DNA of 12,645 nucleotides from Bacteroidota bacterium (GTDB taxonomy: Bacteria > Bacteroidota > Bacteroidia > Chitinophagales > Chitinophagaceae). The position numbers and the translations under genes were made by a program. The stretch spans positions 1 to 12,645 of the forward strand of contig JAEWBD010000299.1 in the NCBI GenBank assembly GCA_023391315.1, written 5' to 3'. Within the stretch, counting starts at the first letter, position 1; each line of letters opens with the position of its first letter. Of this stretch, positions 7,320 through 12,645 are shown one piece after another. The notes under the pieces were generated by a model. The model was given only the letters and a program-made list of their open reading frames with translations, had not been told where the DNA came from and made no database searches.

Positions 7320-7598
7320 TTAGCTTCTTTTAGAAGCCGTTAATATTAATTCCCGAAAAACTTTACATAGCATATGAAGGCAGCGTTTCGTATTTGTTTT
7401 GTGATGTAGTTCCCCATATAACCGCGTTAAATTTCGATGTTGCTCATCACCATAAGATACCCCCGCCGCCGTATTTAAAACCGCCTGATGTATCCTCCTG
7501 TGAACCGCCGGTCGCTTGCATAACGCCATCGATGGTACAAAGATGAAAAGCATTTGAGAATTTAGCGCTGTGTTAATACGACAAGTCCAGGGGCTCAA
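7320..7598 (-). other. Doubtful 92-codon reading frame, no recognised product
   Basis: An open frame beginning with a TTG codon, rich in Cys, His and Arg, with the segment DEQHRNLTRLYGELHHKTNT. The frame is open further upstream to a stop near 7665, with no ATG. I recognise no family. Its last codons lie inside a 6-bp hairpin, GCTTCT (7323-7328) with AGAAGC (7332-7337). The absence of an ATG, odd composition and lack of a partner make chance or a decayed gene more likely than an active gene. The surrounding sequence from 7289 to 7980 otherwise shows no gene, RNA or mobile element that I can support. Confidence 0.2.
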
Positions 7599-7980
7599 TG
7601 CGACACCGTTTGCATTACCAGGTCTTGCTTCTATTATTATAAATTTTTGTTTGAGATAGCTTTAGGCAAATAAATCACTTCCGGCAACAATTGCCCCTGT
7701 TTATTTAATTCAACTATAAACTTTGGCTAATTTGTTCCGTTGTTGATGGCAATATGTGTTTCTGCTTTGCTGCAAAAAGTATATGCCGGCTGCTACATTA
7801 AAATTGCATCAACCTTAAACAACTTGCATAGAATCTTAAAATAAATATTTTTTCCCAGAGCAGGTTGTTTCACCACCAAGTTCTCTTACTAAAGCAGTGT
7901 GCGGATTACCTTTTACGAATGGCAAGTGAAGACGTTAAAGAAATTGCTATCAAAAAAATATTTTCTATTCACTAAAATTT
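7599..7980. other. Gene-poor AT-rich spacer
   Basis: No convincing coding region, tRNA, promoter or terminator. Visible are a small inverted repeat (GGCAA at 7683-7687, TTGCC at 7691-7695) and an 18-codon plus-strand frame at 7919-7975 that is too short to support. It may be decayed sequence. Confidence 0.4.
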
Positions 7981-8073
7981 TTATCCTCGCATTTTAAACA
8001 GAAATTTTTGCATCCAGTCAGGATTTACGAATAATCTGGTTGCGTAAATAACAGCAGGAATTTCTCTTTGCAT
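7981..8073 (-). CDS. Possible 30-residue small protein after the DUF4293 gene
   Basis: A short ATG-initiated frame begins seven bases after the DUF4293 stop codon and ends at TAA (7981-7983). It encodes MQREIPAVIYATRLFVNPDW followed by MQKFLFKMRG, an amphipathic, basic peptide with balanced composition that looks more protein-like than random AT-rich DNA. The frame also runs open upstream into the end of the DUF4293 gene in another frame, so it could be the tail of a decayed longer protein. Translational coupling to the DUF4293 gene is plausible from the spacing. I do not recognise a family; the evidence is only position and composition. Confidence 0.3.
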   Translation of the reverse strand: MQREIPAVIYATRLFVNPDWMQKFLFKMRG

Positions 8074-8080
8074 TGCAGGT

Positions 8081-8491
8081 TTAGCGCAGCCTGTCCATAC
8101 TTTTCACCAGCTTTTGATCCCTGTAAATACCTTGTATCGCAAAAAATAAAAATACGGGAATCACAAAAGCCAATACGGAGGTTAAAGCAAGCCCTCCACC
8201 AGCATACTCTTTTTTATAATTGAAATAAAGAAGAATATTACCAATACTTATTATCAGCGCAAGTATGGTTAACCAAATTTGAAGTTTGCGTTGTTTGAAT
8301 ATAAAAACGGTAAATAAACTAAGCGTGCCTAAAATGGCTGTGAGTATTAGTAAAATCATTTTAGTGGTGGCATTAAACTGGTCTGAAGCCAGGTCGGGAT
8401 TGGGGCCAATATAATAAAACGGGAATTTCATGGTTAAAAATGTGCAGGCGGCAGCCAGCAGCAGCCAAACAGTTTGTATTCTTTGTATCAT
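8081..8491 (-). CDS. DUF4293 family membrane protein
   Basis: Small integral membrane protein of unknown function, of a family found in Bacteroidota (DUF4293). The 136 residues begin with the hallmark MIQRIQTVWLLLAA, and four hydrophobic segments are visible at about 7-21, 43-65, 70-91 and 102-121. Between the first two is a short loop with FPFYYIGPNPD, and the C-terminus is basic (YRDQKLVKSMDRLR), presumably cytoplasmic. The length is normal for the family. The start ATG at 8489-8491 is favoured because the MIQRIQ motif is the conserved N-terminus. It is divergently arranged from ffh with a spacer of 111 bases that must hold both promoters. Whether it has any link to SRP-dependent membrane insertion is not shown; the adjacency alone suggests nothing firm. 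No catalytic motif is present. Confidence 0.88.
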   Translation of the reverse strand: MIQRIQTVWLLLAAACTFLTMKFPFYYIGPNPDLASDQFNATTKMILLILTAILGTLSLFTVFIFKQRKLQIWLTILALIISIGNILLYFNYKKEYAGGGLALTSVLAFVIPVFLFFAIQGIYRDQKLVKSMDRLR

Positions 8492-8575
8492 ATACTGATA
8501 TTTAAAATCAATTTAAAAATAAAGCTAAGTAACAAGCCGTAAAGTAAATGATAATGATGCTTATTTTTCGTGCTA

Positions 8576-8583
8576 TATATTTG
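8576..8583 (+). promoter_or_regulatory. Candidate -7 promoter element for ffh
   Basis: TATATTTG is an exact match to the Bacteroidota -7 consensus TAnnTTTG and ends 19 bases before the ffh ATG, giving an expected leader of about 10-15 bases. A TTG at -33 is not evident. Of the promoter candidates in this window it has the best position. Confidence 0.5.
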
Positions 8584-8602
8584 CAATCCTTAAAAAATCT
8601 CT

Positions 8603-9925
8603 ATGTTCAATAATCTTACCGAAAGGCTCGAAAGCGCTTTTAAGAATTTAAAAGGTGAAGCAAGAATAAATGACCTGAATATTGCCAATACGGTAAAAGA
8701 TATTCGCCGTGCTTTAATTGATGCCGACGTTAACTATAAAATTGCCAAAGAATTTACTGACAGGGTTAAAGAGAAAGCTACCGGCGAAAAGGTAATCAAC
8801 GCCATTAGCCCCGGCCAGTTGATGGTAAAAATTGTGCAGGATGAGCTTACCGAATTAATGGGTGGCACCGAAGCTGAGTTTAATATAACCGGTAACCCGG
8901 CTGTTGTTTTAATTGCGGGTTTGCAGGGTAGCGGTAAAACCACTTTCAGCGGAAAGCTGGCGAATTATTTAAAGGGCCAGAAAAAATCGCCTTTATTGGT
9001 GGCGGCAGATATTTACCGGCCTGCGGCCATTGACCAGTTAAAGATTTTGGGTGAACAGATTAATGTGGAAGTGTACAGCGAGCCCGAAACAAAAGATGCG
9101 GTTGCCATTGCGCAAAATGCTATTAAGGAAGCCAAAACAAAAAATAAGAATGTTGTAATTATAGATACAGCCGGCCGCCTTGCCATCGACGAAGCTATGA
9201 TGACCGAGGTTGCCAATATAAAAGCAGCAGTTAACCCAACTGAAATATTATTTGTGGTTGATTCCATGACCGGCCAGGATGCTGTGAATACAGCCAAAGC
9301 TTTTAATGACAGGCTTAATTTCTCCGGCGTTGTTTTAACCAAGCTCGATGGCGATACCCGTGGCGGCGCCGCCTTGTCTATTAAATACACGGTAAATAAA
9401 CCCATCAAGTTTGTAAGCAGTGGTGAGAAGTTAGATACACTCGATGTATTCTACCCCGACCGTATGGCCCAGCGTATTTTAGGCATGGGCGATATAACTT
9501 CACTGGTAGAAAAAGCACAGGCGCAGTTTGATGAAGAGCAGGCCAAGAAACTGGAAAAGAAGATTCGCAAGAACCAGTTTGATTTCCAGGATTTCTATGA
9601 CCAGTTACAGCAGATAAAAAAGATGGGCAACCTGAAAGATTTAATGGGCATGATACCCGGCGTGGGCAAAGCCATAAAAGATGTGGATATAAGCGATGAT
9701 GCATTTAAAGGCGTGGAAGCCATTATTAATTCCATGACGCCTTATGAGAAAGCAAACCCGGATATTATCAATCAAAGCCGCCGCACCCGTTTATCAAAGG
9801 GCTCAGGCAAATCCATGGAAGATGTGAATGCTTTTATGAAGCAGTTTGAACAAATGAAACAGATGATGAAGATGATGAATAAAATGCCGATGGGCGGCAT
9901 GCGCATGCCCGGTATGCGCCGGTAA
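8603..9925 (+). CDS. ffh: Signal recognition particle GTPase Ffh (SRP54)
   Basis: Protein component of the signal recognition particle; it binds 4.5S RNA and hydrophobic signal sequences and, with the receptor FtsY, delivers nascent membrane proteins to the translocon. The 440 residues are full length. Order: N helical bundle (1-95), GTPase G domain with P-loop GLQGSGKTT (106-114), ADIYRPAA (135-142), DTAGR (188-192) and TKLDG (246-250), then the M domain (about 300-440). The M domain shows the finger loop around MGNLKDLMGMIPGVG, the RNA-binding segment INQSRRTRLSKGSG (389-402), and a methionine-rich tail (QMKQMMKMMNKMPMGGMRM). The ATG gives the usual MFNNLTERLE start. A consensus -7 element sits 19 bases upstream. 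It is followed by rpsP after about 250 bases, a common gene neighbourhood. No anomaly is seen. Confidence 0.98.
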   Translation: MFNNLTERLESAFKNLKGEARINDLNIANTVKDIRRALIDADVNYKIAKEFTDRVKEKATGEKVINAISPGQLMVKIVQDELTELMGGTEAEFNITGNPAVVLIAGLQGSGKTTFSGKLANYLKGQKKSPLLVAADIYRPAAIDQLKILGEQINVEVYSEPETKDAVAIAQNAIKEAKTKNKNVVIIDTAGRLAIDEAMMTEVANIKAAVNPTEILFVVDSMTGQDAVNTAKAFNDRLNFSGVVLTKLDGDTRGGAALSIKYTVNKPIKFVSSGEKLDTLDVFYPDRMAQRILGMGDITSLVEKAQAQFDEEQAKKLEKKIRKNQFDFQDFYDQLQQIKKMGNLKDLMGMIPGVGKAIKDVDISDDAFKGVEAIINSMTPYEKANPDIINQSRRTRLSKGSGKSMEDVNAFMKQFEQMKQMMKMMNKMPMGGMRMPGMRR

Positions 9926-9938
9926 TACATTATTTTTC

Positions 9939-9996
9939 GCACAGGAGAAGTAACCGGCGGTAAATGAAACCCGTCTCCGGCCATTTTTTCCTGTGC
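9939..9996. terminator. Long imperfect hairpin after ffh, probable terminator
   Basis: GCACAGGA (9939-9946) pairs perfectly with TCCTGTGC (9989-9996), and inner pairings such as CCGG with CCGG can extend it. The stem follows the ffh stop by 14 bases. Only a short T-run (AATTTTCCC) follows on the plus strand, while the minus-strand side carries GAAAAATAAT, so it is not a textbook intrinsic terminator. It could instead be a 3' stabilising structure. Confidence 0.4.
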
Positions 9997-10110
9997 AATT
10001 TTCCCTTCCGGTATCTTAATTTTTTTACGCCCTGTTTGCCTTTGTTTTGCCGCTGATTAAAAAAAAATTAATTTTTATATGCAGCGTTTTTATAATCATT
10101 ATTTATCACT

Positions 10111-10159
10111 TACATTCGCAGTTCAATTATTCATTTAAACCTTTTGAACAAAGGCCTTT
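10111..10159 (+). promoter_or_regulatory. rpsP leader: possible promoter and small hairpin
   Basis: TACATTCG (10111-10118) differs from the -7 consensus TAnnTTTG at one base and would start a leader of about 50 bases. A-tracts at about 10050-10065 could act as an upstream AT-rich element. Within the leader, CCTTT (10140-10144) pairs with AAAGG (10150-10154) around the loop TGAAC, and the same AAAGG is followed by another CCTTT (10155-10159). The two CCTTT arms could compete for it. Whether this has a regulatory role is unknown. Confidence 0.3.
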
Positions 10160-10174
10160 AAATTTCTATTTAAA

Positions 10175-10612
10175 ATGGCAGTAAAAATCAGACTTCAAAG
10201 GCACGGAAGTAAAAAGAGACCTTTTTACTTTATCGTAATAGCCGATGCCCGTGCACCCCGTGATGGAAAATTTATCCAGAAAATCGGAACCTACAATCCG
10301 CTAACTGTTCCCGCAACAATCCAGTTAGACCGTCAAAAAGCATTAGAATGGTTGCACAAAGGTGCTGAGCCAACAGACACTGTTCGCCGTATCTTATCCT
10401 TTAAAGGAGTGCTCTATTTAAAACACTTATTACGCGGTGTAAAACTTGGTCTGTTCGATGAGGCAGCAGCCATGCAGAAGTTCCAGAAATGGCATGAAGA
10501 ACACGAAGTTCATGTAAAGCGCCGTAGTGATGAGCACAGAAGAACCAGGATTGCTGCTCGTCCGCAACCTGCTGCAACAAAAGCACAAGCTCCGGACTCT
10601 ACTGAAGCGTAA
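10175..10612 (+). CDS. rpsP: 30S ribosomal protein S16 with C-terminal extension
   Basis: Small-subunit ribosomal protein S16, an early 16S rRNA-binding assembly protein. The S16 core is residues 1-80: MAVKIRLQRHGSKKRPFYFI, VIADARAPRDGKFIQKIGTY, NPLTVPATIQLDRQKALEWL, and GAEPTDTVRRILSFKG. The E. coli protein is about 82 residues; here about 65 more follow, a basic helical stretch (FQKWHEEHEVHVKRRSDEHR) and an Ala/Pro-rich end. A similar extension is usual in Bacteroidota S16 proteins. The ATG start gives the universal MAVKIRLxRxGxKKxPFY. In many bacteria rpsP leads a rpsP-rimM-trmD-rplS operon; here rimM follows, but a strong terminator lies between, so it is probably transcribed on its own. 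Confidence 0.98.
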   Translation: MAVKIRLQRHGSKKRPFYFIVIADARAPRDGKFIQKIGTYNPLTVPATIQLDRQKALEWLHKGAEPTDTVRRILSFKGVLYLKHLLRGVKLGLFDEAAAMQKFQKWHEEHEVHVKRRSDEHRRTRIAARPQPAATKAQAPDSTEA

Positions 10613-10637
10613 GCAGCCACATGGAAAAATTTTTCTT

Positions 10638-10670
10638 AAAATCCCGTTAGCAATAGCGGGATTTTTTTAT
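10638..10670 (+). terminator. Strong rho-independent terminator after rpsP
   Basis: Positions 10638-10649 pair with 10654-10665 in a 12-bp stem (one G-U pair) with core CCCG/CGGG and a GCAA tetraloop of the stable GNRA type. The 3' arm runs directly into a T-tract (10662-10668). The A-rich 5' flank makes it partly symmetric, but only plus-strand termination is needed here. It lies about 25 bases after the rpsP stop codon. Confidence 0.9.
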
Positions 10671-10795
10671 TTTGGGTTGCCGGCAAATTAACTCCTGTTA
10701 CACTTTAGTTGTGTCGCTCCCTTATACTGCATATTTTTATGGCAGCCACGGGTTGCAGGCTTAATCAGTTAAATTAAATCTTACATCATTATATT

Positions 10796-11320
10796 TTGAG
10801 CGAATATATTCACATAGGAAAATTAGCTGCCACACACGGCCTTCAGGGCGAGTTTGTATTAAAACATGTATTGGGCAGGAAAACAGATTTCAAAAATACT
10901 TCAGCCATATTCATTGAAAAAATAAAGGGTGAATACCTGCCTTATTTCCATGAAAAAAGCACTATAAAAAACGAGGCTGAAACCATTATTAAACTGGAGG
11001 GCATTAATACAAAGGAAGCAGCGGCCCTGCTGCTTCAGAAAAAAGTATGGCTCACCAAAACGAATTTCGATAGCCTGGTAAGTAAAACAGCCCCGGTAAA
11101 TCTTATTGGCTTTACAGTTTATAATGATGACGAGAAACTGGGTTCCGTTGAATCAGTAATTGAACAGCCGCTGCAGGTTCTATTGCAGCTGATGATAAAA
11201 GATAAAGAAGTGCTTATTCCCTTAAACGAAGCAACCCTTCTTCATATAGACCGAAAGAAAAAGGAAGTGCATGTAAGCCTTCCGGATGGTCTATTGGAGC
11301 TTTACCTGGGCAACAGTTGA
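10796..11320 (+). CDS. rimM: 16S rRNA processing/ribosome maturation factor RimM
   Basis: Assembly factor that helps maturation of the 30S head and binds S19. Two domains are visible: an N-terminal RimM beta-barrel (about 3-90) opening with YIHIGKLAATHGLQGEFVLK, which carries the family GxxxxTHGxxGE motif, and a C-terminal PRC-barrel (about 101-171) with NLIGFTVYNDDEKLGSVESV, VLIPLNEATL and the terminal motif LPDGLLELYL, all characteristic. At 174 residues the length is normal. The start is TTG at 10796: there is no ATG in frame before the motif, and an in-frame TAA lies 21 bases upstream (10775-10777). trmD, its usual partner, does not follow. A strong terminator separates it from rpsP, so a promoter of its own is expected in 10671-10795, though no good -7 element stands out. 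Confidence 0.96.
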   Translation: MSEYIHIGKLAATHGLQGEFVLKHVLGRKTDFKNTSAIFIEKIKGEYLPYFHEKSTIKNEAETIIKLEGINTKEAAALLLQKKVWLTKTNFDSLVSKTAPVNLIGFTVYNDDEKLGSVESVIEQPLQVLLQLMIKDKEVLIPLNEATLLHIDRKKKEVHVSLPDGLLELYLGNS

Positions 11321-11629
11321 ATGTTCCTTATTGCAAAGGGCATAAAACTTTACCACAACGATTTCTACCAGGAATAAAGCAAATTATCGTCATTAGGAAT
11401 CAAAGCAAAAATTAATTCATCCGCGTATTAAATTCAATCTTTCTCAGCTAAGAAAAAATTGAATTAATACATCAACAATTTCAGGTTTAATTGTGTTTGA
11501 CTGGGGCATATTTACTGGTGTTTGATTCATAGACTTCATGATTTTTGTTATGAAAAAAATGTTGTCCTGAGTTCTTGTTTAATAAAGTATCCGGATAAAG
11601 TCAACTGAATTAATCTCATCCGGGCCACT
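11321..11629. other. Spacer between rimM and the terminator, with a hairpin
   Basis: No gene is seen. A long imperfect hairpin is formed by 11425-11438 (GTATTAAATTCAAT) and 11458-11470 (ATTGAATTAATAC), which match except for one extra base, with TTTCT/AGAAA able to pair inside. A shorter pair, CCGGAT (11591-11596) and ATCCGG (11618-11623), lies closer to the terminator. Neither has a T-run, and their function is unknown. rimM transcripts would run through both before the terminator at 11630-11672. Confidence 0.5.
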
Positions 11630-11672
11630 AAAATAATAAAACCCTCTTTTTTAAGGAGGGTTTTATTATTTT
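11630..11672. terminator. Bidirectional terminator between rimM and atpC
   Basis: A perfect 17-bp inverted repeat (11630-11646 with 11656-11672) has the core CCCTC/GAGGG and A/T arms, and can extend inward by a G-U and two A-T pairs. Because the outer arms are runs of A on one side and T on the other, both strands show a stem followed by a T-rich tail. It sits between two convergent transcription units, which fits a shared terminator for rimM and for atpD-atpC. Confidence 0.92.
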
Positions 11673-11691
11673 TCTCTTGTTAAAAAAATTT

Positions 11692-11940
11692 TTATTCTGC
11701 GGCACCTTCTACCAAAACCGTTGTTTTATTGTCCAGCACTTCAGCAAAACCGCTTTGAATCGTATAGCTGAAAACCTCTGATTTGGTTTTTAAAACTTTT
11801 ATTTTTCCTTTTCCAAGTGCGGCTACAAGTGGTGCATGCTTTTCCAATATCTCAAAAGACCCTTCAATACCAGGTAATTGAACGCCATGTACTTCTCCGC
11901 TGTATAATTTTGTTTCAGGTGTTAATATTTCTAAAGTCAT
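11692..11940 (-). CDS. atpC: F-type ATP synthase epsilon subunit, short form
   Basis: Central-stalk subunit of the F1 sector that links gamma to the c-ring. The 82 residues form only the N-terminal beta-sandwich domain: MTLEILTPETKLYSGEV, LPGIEGSFEILEKHAPLVAA (22-41, equivalent to the GELGIxPxHAPLxxxL motif), and the strand GFAEVLDNKTTVLVEGA near the end. The C-terminal helical hairpin that in E. coli (about 139 residues) inhibits ATP hydrolysis is absent; short epsilon subunits are usual in Bacteroidota, so this is not a truncation of a working gene. The start at MTLEILTPE is the natural one. It lies downstream of atpD in the same direction, as is standard, separated by 87 bases of octamer repeats. 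The shared terminator at 11630-11672 ends the unit. The other ATP synthase genes are not adjacent on this side. Confidence 0.97.
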   Translation of the reverse strand: MTLEILTPETKLYSGEVHGVQLPGIEGSFEILEKHAPLVAALGKGKIKVLKTKSEVFSYTIQSGFAEVLDNKTTVLVEGAAE

Positions 11941-11946
11941 TTTAGT

Positions 11947-12028
11947 ATGCTGATGTGCTGATGTGATAATTTGCTAATAACCTACTGATTTTCATTAGCA
12001 TGATTAGCACACTAGCTAATTTGCTAAT
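11947..12028. repeat. Degenerate 8-base repeat array between atpD and atpC
   Basis: Four head-to-tail octamers on the plus strand (ATGCTGAT 11947-11954, GTGCTGAT 11955-11962, GTGATAAT 11963-11970, TTGCTAAT 11971-11978) are followed, after 15 bases, by two inverted copies (ATTAGCAT 11994-12001, ATTAGCAC 12003-12010) and two more direct copies (TAGCTAAT 12013-12020, TTGCTAAT 12021-12028). Consensus is about NTGCTRAT. The 12-mer TAATTTGCTAAT occurs twice exactly (11967-11978, 12017-12028), and the last copy overlaps the first base of the atpD stop codon. Inverted copies allow a hairpin, ATTAGC (12003-12008) with GCTAAT (12015-12020). The array fills nearly the whole spacer of an essential operon. 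Confidence 0.8.
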
Positions 12029-12645
12029 TATCCTTTTGCCTGTTCAATCAGTTTTTTACCTTTTTCAATAGCATCTTCAATAGTACCTACCAGGTTAAAG
12101 GCTGCTTCTGGATATTCATCCACTTCGCCGTCCATGATCATATTAAAACCGCGAATAGTGTCTTCAATGCTTACAAACACACCTTTTAAACCGGTAAATG
12201 CTTCAGCTACATGGAAAGGCTGGGAAAGGAAGCGTTGTACACGGCGTGCACGGCTTACCACCAGTTTATCTTCTTCACTCAGTTCATCCATACCAAGGAT
12301 GGCAATAATATCCTGCAATTCTTTATAACGCTGCAGGATTAATTTTACCCGGTTGGCAGTATCGTAATGCTTATCGCCAACAATGGCCGGCGTAAGAATT
12401 CTTGAAGTAGAATCCAGCGGATCAACCGCAGGATAAATACCTAAGTCGGCAATTTTACGGCTTAATACCGTTGTAGCATCTAAGTGAGCAAAGGTAGTGG
12501 CCGGAGCTGGGTCAGTCAAGTCATCCGCAGGCACATAAACTGCCTGCACAGAAGTGATTGAACCGTTTCTTGTAGAAGTAATCCTTTCCTGCATCAAGCC
12601 CATTTCTGTTGCCAATGTTGGCTGGTAACCCACGGCTGAAGGCAT
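12028..12645 (-). CDS. atpD: F-type ATP synthase beta subunit, C-terminal part
   Basis: Catalytic subunit of F1-ATPase; it makes ATP from ADP and phosphate at the inner membrane. Only the last 205 residues are in the window, and the methionine at the edge is internal, since family members read GRMPSAVGYQPTLATEMG there. Visible are GYQPTLATEMG, QERITST, the DELSEED-containing lever (ILGMDELSEEDKLVV; the DELSEE loop contacts epsilon and gamma), ADDLTDPAPATTFAHLDATT, GIYPAVDPLDSTSR, and FLSQPFHVAEAFTG. The Walker A region is upstream of the window. It runs in the same direction as atpC. The stop codon is at 12028-12030, where the octamer array begins. It is intact over what is visible, so a normal functional subunit is expected. 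Confidence 0.98.
   Translation of the reverse strand: MPSAVGYQPTLATEMGLMQERITSTRNGSITSVQAVYVPADDLTDPAPATTFAHLDATTVLSRKIADLGIYPAVDPLDSTSRILTPAIVGDKHYDTANRVKLILQRYKELQDIIAILGMDELSEEDKLVVSRARRVQRFLSQPFHVAEAFTGLKGVFVSIEDTIRGFNMIMDGEVDEYPEAAFNLVGTIEDAIEKGKKLIEQAKG

Noticed and set aside
7919..7975. Plus-strand 18-codon frame MASEDVKEIAIKKIFSIH
   Set aside because: Too short, with no ribosome-binding site or neighbour; the frame is open upstream without a start, so chance or decay cannot be told apart.
9013..9408. Minus-strand frames of 131 and 99 codons within ffh
   Set aside because: They are antisense shadows of a gene with every SRP54 GTPase motif intact.
10677..10686. Palindrome TTGCCGGCAA after the rpsP terminator
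   Set aside because: A single 10-base palindrome without a loop, a partner site or a nearby promoter element; likely chance.
12643..12645. Methionine at the right edge as the atpD start
   Set aside because: The motif MPSAVGYQPTLATEMG is internal to all F1 beta subunits; the Walker A domain must lie beyond the window.
1..12645. CRISPR array, transposase, integrase, phage or defence genes
   Set aside because: Both strands were read for spaced direct repeats and for mobile-element or defence motifs. The only array is the 8-base repeat at 11947-12028, whose period is far too short for CRISPR, and no mobile-element or defence protein was found.

Overview
The window reads as chromosomal DNA of a Bacteroidota bacterium, most likely from the Chitinophagaceae or a close relative. 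The signs are AT-rich spacers with almost no Shine-Dalgarno sequences, several matches to the Bacteroidota -7 promoter element (TAnnTTTG), the alternative GlmU-type fusion protein, a DUF4293 membrane protein, ribosomal protein S16 with a long C-terminal tail, and an ATP synthase epsilon subunit reduced to its beta domain. The species assignment is inference; the gene identities rest on motifs read from the translations.

Layout, left to right. Positions 1-658 (minus) hold most of an aldo/keto reductase cut by the window edge. A hairpin terminator separates it from sucD (833-1702, minus), the alpha subunit of succinyl-CoA synthetase. Next is a secreted or lipoprotein serine hydrolase of the beta-lactamase/PBP type (1931-3097, minus). 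Transcription then diverges to a plus-strand group: a GlmU-like UDP-GlcNAc enzyme (3198-4364), a spacer with three hairpins, triosephosphate isomerase (4545-5306), and a polysaccharide flippase (5317-6630) only ten bases after tpiA. GlmU-like and flippase genes both point to envelope polysaccharide precursor supply and export, with tpiA as a glycolytic passenger.

Positions 6631-8080 are gene-poor: a GC-rich nested hairpin, a DUF1801 gene (6854-7288, minus), and about 790 bases with only doubtful small reading frames. A DUF4293 membrane protein (8081-8491, minus) then diverges from ffh (8603-9925, plus), the SRP GTPase. After ffh come rpsP (10175-10612) and rimM (10796-11320), separated by a strong intrinsic terminator, so this translation/secretion cluster is three linked but probably separately transcribed genes. 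A long bidirectional terminator (11630-11672) sits between rimM and the convergent F-ATPase genes atpC (11692-11940) and atpD (12028 to beyond the window). The atpD-atpC spacer is filled by a degenerate 8-base repeat array.

I found no mobile element, CRISPR array, defence system, or clearly new multi-gene system. The points worth a second look are small: the octamer array between atpD and atpC, the paired related hairpins before tpiA, the GC-rich hairpin island near 6720, and the unexplained 7289-8080 region with a 30-codon frame after the DUF4293 gene.
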